NCBI GenBank assembly: GCA_002415135.1
Contig: DIBY01000024.1
Location: forward strand, 124,001-188,000
Length of the DNA stretch: 64,000 nucleotides
Direction of reading: 5' to 3'
Source: Flavobacteriales bacterium UBA5040
GTDB taxonomy: Bacteria > Bacteroidota > Bacteroidia > Flavobacteriales > Weeksellaceae
Shown one piece after another: positions 7,955 through 16,315 of this stretch. The notes below the pieces were generated by a model. That model ran no database searches. It had not been told where the DNA came from and was given only the letters and a program-made list of their open reading frames with translations. Both the position numbers and the translations under genes were made by a program. Numbering within the stretch: the stretch's first letter is position 1; each line of letters begins with the position of its first letter.

Positions 7955-8098
7955 ATGAACAAAATCAGCAAAAGAGACGTAAAATTTTTCCTTTTAGGAA
8001 TATTCACCTTATTTTTAATCGAAAGCATCTGGAATTGGAAAGAACACGTGTCTTCTTTTCAAAGAGGATTTAATGAGGGTTACAATTCCAGCCGGTAA
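7955..8098 (+). CDS. Small single-pass membrane protein, 47 residues
   Basis: An ATG at 7955 opens a 47-codon frame ending TAA at 8096-8098. The translation starts MNKISKRDVKFFLLGIFTLF and continues LIESIWNWKEH; residues 11-24 form one hydrophobic helix preceded by Lys and Arg, followed by a short polar tail rich in Asn, Gly and Ser. This is the pattern of a small inner-membrane protein with its N terminus inside. It is divergent from mgtE and ends 43 bp before a lipoprotein gene on the same strand. No function is known to me. Confidence 0.6.
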   Translation: MNKISKRDVKFFLLGIFTLFLIESIWNWKEHVSSFQRGFNEGYNSSR

Positions 8099-8141
8099 TA
8101 AAATGAAAGCACCTTAACCATACTTTCTAAAAAACACGACC

Positions 8142-8747
8142 ATGAAAAAACTAATCATTCTATTTTCAGCAGCTCTTTGTTTGCAGTCTTGCAAAGAGAA
8201 TAAAGAAACGCAAGTTTCTCAAAAAATCGAAATCGAGCAATCATCAGCGACTTCTTCTAATGAAGATGAAGATGTTTTCGCACTTCATGAAAATGAAAAT
8301 ACAAGCAAAAAAAATGCGATAAATGATTCAGCAAAACAATGGTTAGAAAATCTGTTTAAATGTACCAACGGAAATAAATTTTGTTTTTATCTGGAAACCG
8401 AAGAAAAAGCAACAACCAAAATATTCTACGAATTTATGATCGATTCTGAGCAGATTTACGGCGCAACCAGTTTATCAGAAGAAGAAATGCCACTTGCCAA
8501 AAAGAAATACGAACAGAAATGGTCGAAGATCTATCCCTTAAGAAAAGACATGGAACCGTGGTTATTCGGTCGCGCCCAAGATGATATGGAAAATATTAAA
8601 AATGTCAAGATCGAGAAAATAGCAGATCTGAAATACCGTGTATTTGTAGATTATGACGATTCTTACCAAACCTTAAATGAAGTTACTTTAGTTAAAAATA
8701 ATAATTCTTATCTCATCAACTATTGTGCGACTGAATTTCTGGATTAA
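8142..8747 (+). CDS. Hypothetical lipoprotein
   Basis: A 201-residue protein with a lipoprotein signal (MKKLIILFSAALCLQSCK, lipobox LQSC at 14-17), hence anchored in the cell envelope. A low-complexity Ser/Glu/Asp linker follows (residues 20-50). The folded part begins near AKQWLENLFKC and has a Cys pair (C-TNGNKF-C) and an alternating strand pattern toward LKYRVFVDYDDSY. I do not recognise the family. It is the first of a run of plus-strand genes. Confidence 0.7.
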   Translation: MKKLIILFSAALCLQSCKENKETQVSQKIEIEQSSATSSNEDEDVFALHENENTSKKNAINDSAKQWLENLFKCTNGNKFCFYLETEEKATTKIFYEFMIDSEQIYGATSLSEEEMPLAKKKYEQKWSKIYPLRKDMEPWLFGRAQDDMENIKNVKIEKIADLKYRVFVDYDDSYQTLNEVTLVKNNNSYLINYCATEFLD

Positions 8748-8809
8748 ATCTTAACAACTTTAACTTTCCTTTAAAACAGTTTCAAAGACAAATTCCTTAA
8801 ATTTACGTC

Positions 8810-9439
8810 ATGAAAACCTTTGGCAGAGATTTACTCACAAAAATACAACAGGCAAAACTTCAGGGTGAAGCCGCCCACGAAATTTATTCTCCACCTTATC
8901 GACCACTTTATACTTACGATGAAATTTTAACTAAAAATCCAAAATTCGCTGCGGTTAACATTCTATTGTATCTAAAGCATAATGAATGGTATGTACCACT
9001 TTTTGTTCGCAGCGAAAATCAACGCGACCGACACAGCGGACAAATCTCTTTACCGGGCGGAAAGAAAGAAGAATTCGATCCTAATTTCGCTGCAACTGCC
9101 AAACGCGAAACGTCAGAAGAAGTAGGAATTGATGAACATTATATTAGAATCATCAGAGAACTTTCGCCGATCTATATTCCGCCGAGTAACTTTTACGTGA
9201 AAGCTTTTGTTTCTTATACCAAGAAAAATCCTGAATTTTTCCTGCAGGAGTCCGAAGCTGTGGAGCTGATTGAATTCCCGATTTCTTCCATTTTAAGTTT
9301 AGCTAACGAACCTGAAATGAGAATTTTATCAAGTTCCCGTGGAGTGAAAGTTCCGGTAATTGATTTCAATGGGTATATCATTTGGGGCGCGACTTCGATG
9401 ATATTGAGCGAGTTTAGTCAGTTATTGAAAAATTTGTAA
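8810..9439 (+). CDS. Nudix hydrolase, CoA pyrophosphatase (NudL-like)
   Basis: A 209-residue cytoplasmic enzyme. The Nudix box (LPGGKKEEFDPNFAATAKRE, then TSEEVGI) has the two-residue-longer spacing typical of the CoA pyrophosphatase branch (E. coli NudL/YeaB type), and is preceded by the branch signature RDRHSGQISLPGG. The Glu residues of the TSEEVG end of the box would bind Mg2+. The predicted reaction splits CoA to phosphopantetheine and 3',5'-ADP. It is 25 bp upstream of the acyltransferase gene and probably shares its transcript. Confidence 0.88.
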   Translation: MKTFGRDLLTKIQQAKLQGEAAHEIYSPPYRPLYTYDEILTKNPKFAAVNILLYLKHNEWYVPLFVRSENQRDRHSGQISLPGGKKEEFDPNFAATAKRETSEEVGIDEHYIRIIRELSPIYIPPSNFYVKAFVSYTKKNPEFFLQESEAVELIEFPISSILSLANEPEMRILSSSRGVKVPVIDFNGYIIWGATSMILSEFSQLLKNL

Positions 9440-9464
9440 ATTCGCGGATTATGTTAATTAGATA

Positions 9465-10262
9465 ATGGCCAAGAAAAATATTTTCACGGATGCCTTTGGT
9501 AATCTGTATTTCCTAAAAAGACTGATTATTTTCGTTTTAGGAATTATTTCCTACAGAAGGTTCAATGGATTTAATAAATTGAAAATTTCCGGAACCGAAA
9601 ATTTGGTCGATTTACCAGATACCAACGTTCTTTTCGTATCTAACCATCAAACGTATTTTGCTGATGTTGCAGCGATGTACCAGGCTTTTTGTGCGGTAAA
9701 TAATGGTTATTTAAATTCTATTAAAAATCCGATTTATCTCTTAAATCCAAAGGTTGACATTTATTATGTTGCAGCTGAAGAGACCATGAATAAAGGTTTC
9801 ATGACTAAAATATTTAAATTAGCTGGAGCCGTTACCGTAAAAAGAACCTGGCGAGCAGAAGGCCACAACGTCAACAGAATGGTCGATTTATCAGAGGTTG
9901 AGAACATCATGAAAGCACTCGATAACGGTTGGGTGATCACGTTTCCTCAAGGAACAACCTCGGCTTTTGCTCAAGGTAGAAAAGGAACAGCGAAGTTGGT
10001 GAAAAATCAAAAGCCTATTGTAATTCCAATAAAAATTAATGGTTTTCGACGGGCGTTCGACAAACAGGGCTTGCGTGTAAAGGTCACCGGAGTTAAGCCA
10101 ACAATGGAATTTAAACCAGCTTTAGATATCGATTATGAGAATGACGATGCACGTACAATCATGCATAAAATCATGGTCGCTATAGAACAAACTGAGGATT
10201 TTAACGTTCTACACGATTATGATGAAGAACTAAAAGCACAAAAAGCTGAAGTTCAAAATTAA
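9465..10262 (+). CDS. PlsC-type acyltransferase (1-acylglycerol-3-phosphate acyltransferase family)
   Basis: A 265-residue protein of the PlsC/LPLAT family with one N-terminal hydrophobic segment (RLIIFVLGIISY). Motif I is SNHQTYFADV: the catalytic His is followed by Asp after five, not the usual four, residues. Motif III, normally EGTRS, is FPQGTTS, followed by RKGTAKL and PIVIPIKI. These changes suggest a flavobacterial subgroup, perhaps with another acceptor such as an ornithine or aminoacyl lipid; that is inference. It sits in a tight run with the Nudix gene upstream and a lipoprotein downstream (12 bp). Confidence 0.82.
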   Translation: MAKKNIFTDAFGNLYFLKRLIIFVLGIISYRRFNGFNKLKISGTENLVDLPDTNVLFVSNHQTYFADVAAMYQAFCAVNNGYLNSIKNPIYLLNPKVDIYYVAAEETMNKGFMTKIFKLAGAVTVKRTWRAEGHNVNRMVDLSEVENIMKALDNGWVITFPQGTTSAFAQGRKGTAKLVKNQKPIVIPIKINGFRRAFDKQGLRVKVTGVKPTMEFKPALDIDYENDDARTIMHKIMVAIEQTEDFNVLHDYDEELKAQKAEVQN

Positions 10263-10274
10263 TTAAAAGTTCCT

Positions 10275-10721
10275 ATGAAAAAAGCGATTTTTGTCTTTCT
10301 AATAATGATTTTAGCCGGTTGCGCCAGCAGCAGCAATCAAAAAAAATATTCTGATTTCGATTATAGTTTTGCCAGAAGTGGTGGTCTTTCTCCGATTTAT
10401 GAAAACTTACTAATAAAAGGAAATAAAGCTCATTATTCTTTTGAAGGACATGGTAAAAACATCAAAAAAGATTTTACGATTACCAATGAAGACTTAAAAA
10501 ATATTGAGAACACATTGACTCAAAATAAATTTACAAGAATTCAAGAAGATTATAGAAAGTTATATGATAATATTTCTGTTGAGATCAATGTAAAAAGAGG
10601 TAGTAACGCTGGTAGTAAAACAGATGCTTCTTTGATTATGGAGAAAAACAAAGATCAATGGGAAAAGATTGTAAATACTTTTCAACAAGTCATTGACAGC
10701 AAAGTAAATCTGGAATCTTAA
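10275..10721 (+). CDS. Hypothetical lipoprotein
   Basis: A 148-residue protein with a signal peptide and lipobox LAGC (MKKAIFVFLIMILAGCASSS). The mature part is a small alpha/beta domain (FSPARSGG-like start at DYSFARSGGLSPIYENL, then KAHYSFEGHGK and NNISVEINVKRG-like strands). I do not recognise the family by name. It is 12 bp from the acyltransferase gene and 19 bp before the next one, so it is likely part of that operon. Confidence 0.65.
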   Translation: MKKAIFVFLIMILAGCASSSNQKKYSDFDYSFARSGGLSPIYENLLIKGNKAHYSFEGHGKNIKKDFTITNEDLKNIENTLTQNKFTRIQEDYRKLYDNISVEINVKRGSNAGSKTDASLIMEKNKDQWEKIVNTFQQVIDSKVNLES

Positions 10722-10740
10722 AAATAACTCGACTCAACCG

Positions 10741-11277
10741 ATGCAAAATATCTTAGCGCAATCTAAAAACAAAACCAGAGTTCTTGTATTAAGTTCCCAG
10801 ACTTCTGTCACCCAACTTTTACTTGAAGTTCTTCAATTTCATGAAAAGGATTTTGACTTTTATTTAGAAGACGGCTCGTTCAAAAATTCAGATACCGATT
10901 TTGTCATCCTGGAAACTTCTAATCTTGCGGAAGCAACTTCTTTCGAACCTAATATTGCACTGATCACTTCTGAAACTTCTAGTAAGGATGTAATTTCAGT
11001 GATTGAAAAAATTACTCCGGGCGGTGTTCTGGTCTATCATTCGAATCTGTCTGAGCTTGTAGAAGAGTCATCCAATTTTTTTAGAAAGTTAGAGTTTTCC
11101 GGAACAGCTTTTTCAAAAACAGATCTTAAGTTTACTTTACAAACCAATCTTGGCGACATTCCTATTTCGTCTTCTGATGAAAATCTGATTCAAAACATCG
11201 AGGGTATTAAATTGCTTTCGCAGCAATTCGGTGTAATGGAAGAAGATTTTTACGAACCCGTGATGAGTTTTGAGTAG
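10741..11277 (+). CDS. Hypothetical protein, weakly Mur-ligase-like
   Basis: A 178-residue cytoplasmic protein with no signal peptide. The stretch DTDFVILETSNLAEATSFEP followed by NIALIT resembles the D-x2-V/LE-S/T... P-x-IAVIT segment in the middle domain of Mur ligases, and EGIKLLSQQFGVMEEDFYE resembles the segment leading to their third domain. The ATP-binding GxxGKT loop is missing, so it cannot be a complete ligase. It may be a degenerate or accessory Mur-like domain, or the similarity may be accidental. It ends the operon that starts near 8810. Confidence 0.55.
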   Translation: MQNILAQSKNKTRVLVLSSQTSVTQLLLEVLQFHEKDFDFYLEDGSFKNSDTDFVILETSNLAEATSFEPNIALITSETSSKDVISVIEKITPGGVLVYHSNLSELVEESSNFFRKLEFSGTAFSKTDLKFTLQTNLGDIPISSSDENLIQNIEGIKLLSQQFGVMEEDFYEPVMSFE

Positions 11278-11285
11278 AATAAAAA

Positions 11286-11302
11286 GCCACGAATACACAA
11301 AT
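11286..11302. repeat. Solo RCCACRAA-family repeat end
   Basis: GCCACGAATACACAAAT agrees at 14 of 17 positions with the left end of the unit at 3865. No inverted partner was found before the next gene, so it looks like a remnant. Confidence 0.4.
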
Positions 11303-11427
11303 AATTCTCTACTTCTTTATTTAAAATTTAAGCAGTTATTCAATTAGAATAATAGCAAGCTGTAAAAGAAGTCGATAATTCTCAGCAAATAAAAATTCAT
11401 TAAATTTACTATCTAAAATTGTAAAAA

Positions 11428-12615
11428 ATGAGTTATCAGCATTCCGGAAAAATTCCACAAAAAAGACATACTGTTTTCAAATCAGAGGATGATCAATTTT
11501 ACTACGAACAACTTTTCGGTACCGAGGGATTCCACGGAATTTCATCACTTTTATACCACATTCACAGACCAACGCAAATTAAATCGATCAGCGAGCCGAA
11601 AGATGTAAGTCCGAAAATTGCGGTGGCTAAAAATGTAACTCCGCGCATGTTCAAAGGAATGAACGTGACAGCGGAGAACGATTTTTTAGATAGTAGAAAA
11701 ATTTTACTGGTCAACAACGATTTGAAAATGGGACTTGCAAAACCGAAGAAATCAACCGACTATTTTTATAAAAACGCAGAGTGCGATGAACTTTTATTTA
11801 TTCATGAAGGAAGCGGAACACTAAAAACTTTTCTCGGAAACCTTGAGTTTTCTTACGGTGATTATTTAATTATTCCGAGAGGAACCATTTATTCAATCGA
11901 ATTTAAAGACGAAAATAACACGCTTCTTTTTATCGAAAGTCATTCTCCCATCAATACGCCGAAACGCTACAGAAATGAATTTGGACAAATGCTGGAACAT
12001 TCTCCGTTTTGCGAACGGGATATGATCGCTCCAACATTTGTGGAACCTATCGATGAAAAAGGCGAATTTTTAATTAAAGTAAAAAAAGAAGATCAAATCT
12101 GGGATTTCATTTACGCCACGCATCCATTTGATGTAGTTGGCTGGGATGGTTATTTTTATCCCTATAAATTCAATATTAAAAACTTCGAACCGATCACCGG
12201 TCGGGTACATTTACCGCCGCCTATTCATCAGAATTTCGAAGCCCATAACTTCGTGGTTTGTTCGTTTGTGGCGAGGATGTATGATTACCATCCACAAGCA
12301 ATTCCGGCTCCGTACAATCATTCCAACATCGATTCAGATGAAGTTCTGTTTTATACAGAAGGTGATTTTATGAGCCGAAATCATATCGACTTAATGGATT
12401 TCACTTTGCATCCAGGCGGAATCGTTCATGGTCCTCATCCCGGAGCGATGGAACGCAGCATCGGCAAAAAATCTACGAAGGAATTTGCGGTGATGATCGA
12501 TCCTTTCAGACCTTTTAAAATTACCGAAGAAGCGATGAAAGTGGAAGATCCTTCTTATAAAAATTCTTGGCTGGAAGAAGAGGATAATTACATCGCGGAC
12601 CGTAGCCAGGAATAA
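11428..12615 (+). CDS. hmgA: Homogentisate 1,2-dioxygenase
   Basis: A 395-residue cupin-type, non-haem iron dioxygenase that opens the ring of homogentisate to maleylacetoacetate in tyrosine and phenylalanine breakdown. The start MSYQHSGKIPQKRHT and the later HLPPPIHQNFEA, NHSNIDSDEVLFYTEGDF and HPGGIVHGPHPG are family hallmarks; the His and acidic residues of NHSNIDSDE and the HGPH stretch supply the iron ligands. Length fits the shorter bacterial form. The later steps (4-HPPD upstream of the reaction, fumarylacetoacetase after it) are encoded 2.5 and 4.2 kb downstream; no maleylacetoacetate isomerase is seen in the window. Confidence 0.95.
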   Translation: MSYQHSGKIPQKRHTVFKSEDDQFYYEQLFGTEGFHGISSLLYHIHRPTQIKSISEPKDVSPKIAVAKNVTPRMFKGMNVTAENDFLDSRKILLVNNDLKMGLAKPKKSTDYFYKNAECDELLFIHEGSGTLKTFLGNLEFSYGDYLIIPRGTIYSIEFKDENNTLLFIESHSPINTPKRYRNEFGQMLEHSPFCERDMIAPTFVEPIDEKGEFLIKVKKEDQIWDFIYATHPFDVVGWDGYFYPYKFNIKNFEPITGRVHLPPPIHQNFEAHNFVVCSFVARMYDYHPQAIPAPYNHSNIDSDEVLFYTEGDFMSRNHIDLMDFTLHPGGIVHGPHPGAMERSIGKKSTKEFAVMIDPFRPFKITEEAMKVEDPSYKNSWLEEEDNYIADRSQE

Positions 12616-12674
12616 TTTCTTTATGACTTTTATCAAAACTGATTTTGCTCATTTCAATTCTGAAATGAAAGAAT

Positions 12675-12682
12675 TACTTTTG
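12675..12682 (+). promoter_or_regulatory. Possible internal promoter box (TACTTTTG)
   Basis: TACTTTTG matches TAnnTTTG and lies 33 bases before the ATG at 12716. It would exclude the in-frame ATG at 12623 as the main start. The nearest upstream TTTTG (12643-12647) is a little far (27 bases). Confidence 0.4.
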
Positions 12683-12715
12683 AAAGGTAAACAACAGCAA
12701 TTAAAAAATAAAAAT

Positions 12716-13996
12716 ATGATTCAGTATGTCAGTGCCGAAGATGCAATTTCATTAATAAAAAGTGGTGACCGGATTTTTTCTCACGGGAGCGCTTGTACTC
12801 CAAATCTTTTAATCAGCGAGTTGGCTAACCAAGCAGGCAGATTGCGAGATGTAGAGTTCGTTTCGATTACGCAACAGGGAAATGTAGAAGTTGCAAAACC
12901 TCAATATAAAGACAGCTTTTATATCAATTCACTCTTCGTTTCAACGCCTGTTAGAGAGGCCGTGAATTCGGATCGTGGTGATTTTGTACCTGTCTTTTTA
13001 AGTGAAATTCCTATTCTTTTTAAAAGAGGAATGCTACCACTCGATGTTGCGATCGTAACAGTTTCTCCACCAGATAATCATGGATATTGCACCTTAGGAA
13101 CTTCGGTTGACGTGGCGAGAAGTGCAGTCGATACTGCAAAAATCATCATCGCTCAGGTTAATCCAAGAATGCCAAGGACGCATGGCGATGGAATGATTCA
13201 TTATACTAAGATCCACAAAATGGTATGGCATGAAGAAGAATTGCTGACCGTTGACTACGGCGCAAAGGTTGGTGATTGTGAAATGTTGATTGGTAAAAAC
13301 GTGGCAGAATTAATTGATGACCGATCCACATTGCAAATGGGTATCGGAACCATTCCAGATGCGGTTTTAAAATGCCTGCATAATCACAAAGATTTAGGTG
13401 TACACACCGAAATGATCAGTGACGGAATCGTAGATTTGGTTGCTAATGACGTGATTACCAATAAATACAAAGGAACGCATCTTAACAGAACGATTACCAG
13501 TTTCGCGTTTGGAACCCGTAAATTGTATGATTACATCCATGACAACCCATCCTTCGAATTCATGGATGTGGAGCATGTGAATTATCCGATCAATATCATG
13601 AAAAATAAAAAAATGGTTGCAATCAATTCCGCCATTGAAATTGATTTAACCGGACAGGTTTGTGCAGATTCTATTGGAACTTATCAGTTCAGTGGAATTG
13701 GTGGACAAATGGATTTCATGCGTGGTGCAGCACTTTCTGATGGTGGTAAACCAATCATCGCTATTTCATCCAGAACTAAAAAAGGAATTCCGAGAATTGC
13801 ACCTTTCCTGAAACAGGGTGCAGGTGTTGTAACTACTAGAGGACATATTCATTACGTCGTTACTGAATACGGTGTTGCTTACTTATACGGGAAAAATTTA
13901 AGACAAAGAGCAAAAGCACTTATTGAAATCGCCCATCCTGACGACAGGGAAATGCTTGACGCAGCTGCTTTCGAGAGGTTTAAAGTATTGGTTTAA
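12716..13996 (+). CDS. Acetyl-CoA hydrolase/transferase family protein
   Basis: A 426-residue class I CoA-transferase-like enzyme. Visible features are IKSGDRIFSHGSACTP near the N terminus, DVAIVTVSPPDNHGYCTLG, LQMGIGTIPDAVL, the segment HTEMISDGIVDL with the Glu expected to form the CoA thioester, and QFSGIGGQMDFMRGA near the C terminus. It transfers CoA between acyl groups and acetate, or hydrolyses acyl-CoA (4-hydroxybutyrate or acetate CoA-transferase type). Starting at 12623 would add 31 residues not typical of the family. It may use the acetoacetate-derived products of tyrosine breakdown, which is inference from position. Confidence 0.85.
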   Translation: MIQYVSAEDAISLIKSGDRIFSHGSACTPNLLISELANQAGRLRDVEFVSITQQGNVEVAKPQYKDSFYINSLFVSTPVREAVNSDRGDFVPVFLSEIPILFKRGMLPLDVAIVTVSPPDNHGYCTLGTSVDVARSAVDTAKIIIAQVNPRMPRTHGDGMIHYTKIHKMVWHEEELLTVDYGAKVGDCEMLIGKNVAELIDDRSTLQMGIGTIPDAVLKCLHNHKDLGVHTEMISDGIVDLVANDVITNKYKGTHLNRTITSFAFGTRKLYDYIHDNPSFEFMDVEHVNYPINIMKNKKMVAINSAIEIDLTGQVCADSIGTYQFSGIGGQMDFMRGAALSDGGKPIIAISSRTKKGIPRIAPFLKQGAGVVTTRGHIHYVVTEYGVAYLYGKNLRQRAKALIEIAHPDDREMLDAAAFERFKVLV

Positions 13997-14012
13997 AAAA
14001 ATGGAAAAACTC

Positions 14013-14041
14013 AAAATCCTCAATGAAAGTTGGGGATTTTT
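14013..14041 (+). terminator. Terminator after the CoA-transferase gene
   Basis: AAAATCCTCAA (14013-14023) pairs with TTGGGGATTTT (14030-14040) with one G-T pair, followed by a short T run. Confidence 0.7.
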
Positions 14042-14114
14042 GATTTGAAAAAGTACTGATTTGAAATAATTTATTAAATAGTCACTTATTAATTCTTTTC
14101 ATTGAGAAGAATAT

Positions 14115-14122
14115 TATATTTG
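14115..14122 (+). promoter_or_regulatory. Bacteroidota -7 box (TATATTTG)
   Basis: TATATTTG fits TAnnTTTG and lies 19 bases before the TTG start at 14142. A good -33 TTTG is lacking. Confidence 0.55.
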
Positions 14123-14141
14123 CCGAACAAAAGAATCTAAT

Positions 14142-14930
14142 TTGGAAAAAATCTACAATACAATAAAAGAAGACATTAAAAATCATCCCGATTTGAGATC
14201 TTCACTTTTAGGAATGATTGAGGATTGGAAAAGAAGCCAATTTGTGATTTTGGCAGACATCATTTCTGAAAATTTAGCACAATCCTTAATTTCAACAGAT
14301 CCAAGAAGACTCAGTTTGGGAACTACTATTTCCCCAATAACTTTACAGCGGTTTTTCGAAAACGACTATCAGTTTAAAACGCATAATGATTTACGTTTTA
14401 TCAAAACATTAGATAAAATCTGCATCTTTCTTGGCAAAAATGATTTGAATGATTATATCCATCAAAACTTTAAAGACGAGAATAATTTAAAGCCAGAAGA
14501 AGATGCCAACAATAATTTATCCGATAAAGAACTGGTATCTAAATTTTGTGAGTTTCAGTTTGATGCACTCAAATATCTGCCCAACATTAATCTGGAAAAA
14601 CTTTCAACTACGGTTGGTAAGGATTCTCCAATTTTAGCAAGAACGGTGTCGTATCTCAAAGACAAAAGAGAAAACAACCTGGTTTTTGTTACCGAAAACA
14701 ATCGCTCTAATTACGAAATTTATCAAATTACGACAGTATCTGAAGATTCAGAACTAAGAGTGATTAAAACAAAAGAATTTTGGAATCTGGTTTTTAAAGA
14801 CGAGCGAGAAAACAATTTCGTCGTGCATCACATCAATACCCAGTTTTACTTTATCAGAAACTTCGGTGATCACTGGAAAATTTGGGACAACTACAATCCA
14901 GATTTTGCGAATTTGGCAAAAATAAACTAA
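14142..14930 (+). CDS. Hypothetical protein with a predicted DNA-binding-like N-terminal region
   Basis: A 262-residue protein read from a TTG start placed just after a promoter box. Residues 55-105 (SLGTTISPITLQRFFENDYQ to LDKICIFLGKNDLNDYIH) resemble a segment common in Bacteroidota proteins of the form LG-IS-TLxRFF...tLdkLaxFLGxxxxxdfi, which looks like a divergent helix-turn-helix. Residues 110-135 are a polar linker. The C-terminal third (LRVIKTKEFWNLVF, FYFIRNFGDHWKIWDNYNP) may be an NTF2-like or sensor domain. No known family was recognised. A terminator hairpin overlaps its stop codon. Confidence 0.6.
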   Translation: MEKIYNTIKEDIKNHPDLRSSLLGMIEDWKRSQFVILADIISENLAQSLISTDPRRLSLGTTISPITLQRFFENDYQFKTHNDLRFIKTLDKICIFLGKNDLNDYIHQNFKDENNLKPEEDANNNLSDKELVSKFCEFQFDALKYLPNINLEKLSTTVGKDSPILARTVSYLKDKRENNLVFVTENNRSNYEIYQITTVSEDSELRVIKTKEFWNLVFKDERENNFVVHHINTQFYFIRNFGDHWKIWDNYNPDFANLAKIN

Positions 14931-14951
14931 GCCACTCGACCGGCTTAGTTT
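14924..14951 (+). terminator. Terminator overlapping the stop codon of the preceding gene
   Basis: AAACTAAGCC (14924-14933) and GGCTTAGTTT (14942-14951) are perfect complements around an 8-base loop. The stop codon TAA (14928-14930) lies within the left arm. Confidence 0.65.
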
Positions 14952-15137
14952 AAAAATCATCATTTGTGTATTTAGAATCGCGCTGTGCTTTTTAACAGGC
15001 ACAAAAGTATCCCGATTATTTCGCAAAATTTAGACATAAAAAAACTTAAAAATACCTATCACTATTTGCATTTATTCTAGCACCGTTTTTAGTACTCCTA
15101 AAATTTTTGTACTTTGCATTACCTAAAAAAGAATAAA

Positions 15138-16268
15138 ATGTCAACACTTACATTTGCTGAAAAAATAGCGCAAGCAGAGAATTTCTTACCCATAAACGGA
15201 ACAGATTATATAGAATTTTACGTGGGAAATGCCAAGCAGGCTGCCCATTTCTACAAAACTGCGTTCGGCTTTCAATCTTTAGCCTATGCGGGACCGGAAA
15301 CCGGAATTCGAGACAGAGCATCTTACGTTTTGCAACAGGGAAAAATCAAATTGGTTCTTACGTCTGGCCTTAATTCTGATTCTCCGATTTGTGAGCATCA
15401 AAAAAAACATGGCGATGGCGTGAAGGTTTTGGCACTTTGGGTTGATGATGCTTATTCAGCTTTTGAAGAAACAACGAAAAGAGGTGCTAAACCTTATCTT
15501 GAACCTCAAACCTTAACCGATGAAAATGGCGAGGTAAGAATGTCTGGCGTTTATACGTACGGCGAAACAATCCACATGTTTATCGAACGAAAAAATTATA
15601 CCGGTGAATTTATGCCTGGCTTTCAAAAATGGGAAAGCGATTACGCGCCAGAAGAGGTAGGTCTTCTTTATGTTGATCACTGCGTAGGAAATGTGGATTG
15701 GGACCGAATGATCCCTGTCGTAAAATGGTATGAAGACGTTATGGGATTTGTAAATATTCTAAGTTTTGATGACAAGCAAATCAACACTGAATATTCTGCG
15801 TTGATGTCTAAAGTGATGAGCAACGGAAACGGTTTTGCAAAATTTCCTATCAATGAACCGGCAGAAGGAAAGAAAAAATCTCAGGTTGAAGAATATTTAG
15901 ATTATTACGAAGGCGAAGGCGTTCAGCACATCGCGGTTGCGACCAAAGACATCATTAAAACCGTTGTCGAATTAAAAGCAAGAGGAATTGAATTTCTTTC
16001 TGCACCGCCAGAAGCTTATTACGAAATGGTTCCCGAAAGAGTTGGTCATATTGATGAAGATCTAAAAAAATTACAGGATTTAGGAATTTTGATCGACCAT
16101 GATGAAGAAGGTTATTTACTCCAGATTTTCACCAAACCAGTTGAAGACCGTCCTACTCTTTTCTTTGAAATTATCGAAAGACACGGAGCCCAAAGTTTTG
16201 GAGCCGGAAACTTCAAAGCTCTATTCGAAGCTTTAGAAAGAGAACAGGCAAAAAGAGGTAACCTATAA
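15138..16268 (+). CDS. hppD: 4-Hydroxyphenylpyruvate dioxygenase
   Basis: A 376-residue iron(II) dioxygenase that converts 4-hydroxyphenylpyruvate to homogentisate, the step before the hmgA product. Two vicinal-oxygen-chelate domains are present; the C-terminal one carries the iron ligands His181 (VDHCVGN), His264 (GVQHIAVATKDI) and Glu344 (FFEIIERHG). The closing segment FGAGNFKALFEALEREQ is typical. The start MSTLTFAEK at 15138 is preferred over an in-frame TTG at 15114, which overlaps a promoter-like TACTTTGC. Confidence 0.96.
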   Translation: MSTLTFAEKIAQAENFLPINGTDYIEFYVGNAKQAAHFYKTAFGFQSLAYAGPETGIRDRASYVLQQGKIKLVLTSGLNSDSPICEHQKKHGDGVKVLALWVDDAYSAFEETTKRGAKPYLEPQTLTDENGEVRMSGVYTYGETIHMFIERKNYTGEFMPGFQKWESDYAPEEVGLLYVDHCVGNVDWDRMIPVVKWYEDVMGFVNILSFDDKQINTEYSALMSKVMSNGNGFAKFPINEPAEGKKKSQVEEYLDYYEGEGVQHIAVATKDIIKTVVELKARGIEFLSAPPEAYYEMVPERVGHIDEDLKKLQDLGILIDHDEEGYLLQIFTKPVEDRPTLFFEIIERHGAQSFGAGNFKALFEALEREQAKRGNL

Positions 16269-16315
16269 AAAACACCTTTGAGTTCGACCTGAATTTGAAC
16301 TAAAAAAACACTTTA

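Noticed and set aside
7831..8028. N-terminal extension of mgtE starting at 8028
   Set aside because: It would add 66 residues of non-family hydrophobic sequence, includes the promoter box at 7853-7860 and overlaps the 47-residue gene on the other strand.
14754..15026. A 90-codon minus-strand frame with TACTTTTG nearby (15002-15009)
   Set aside because: The box lies inside the frame rather than before it, the frame overlaps a plus-strand gene, and the protein shows no coherent pattern.
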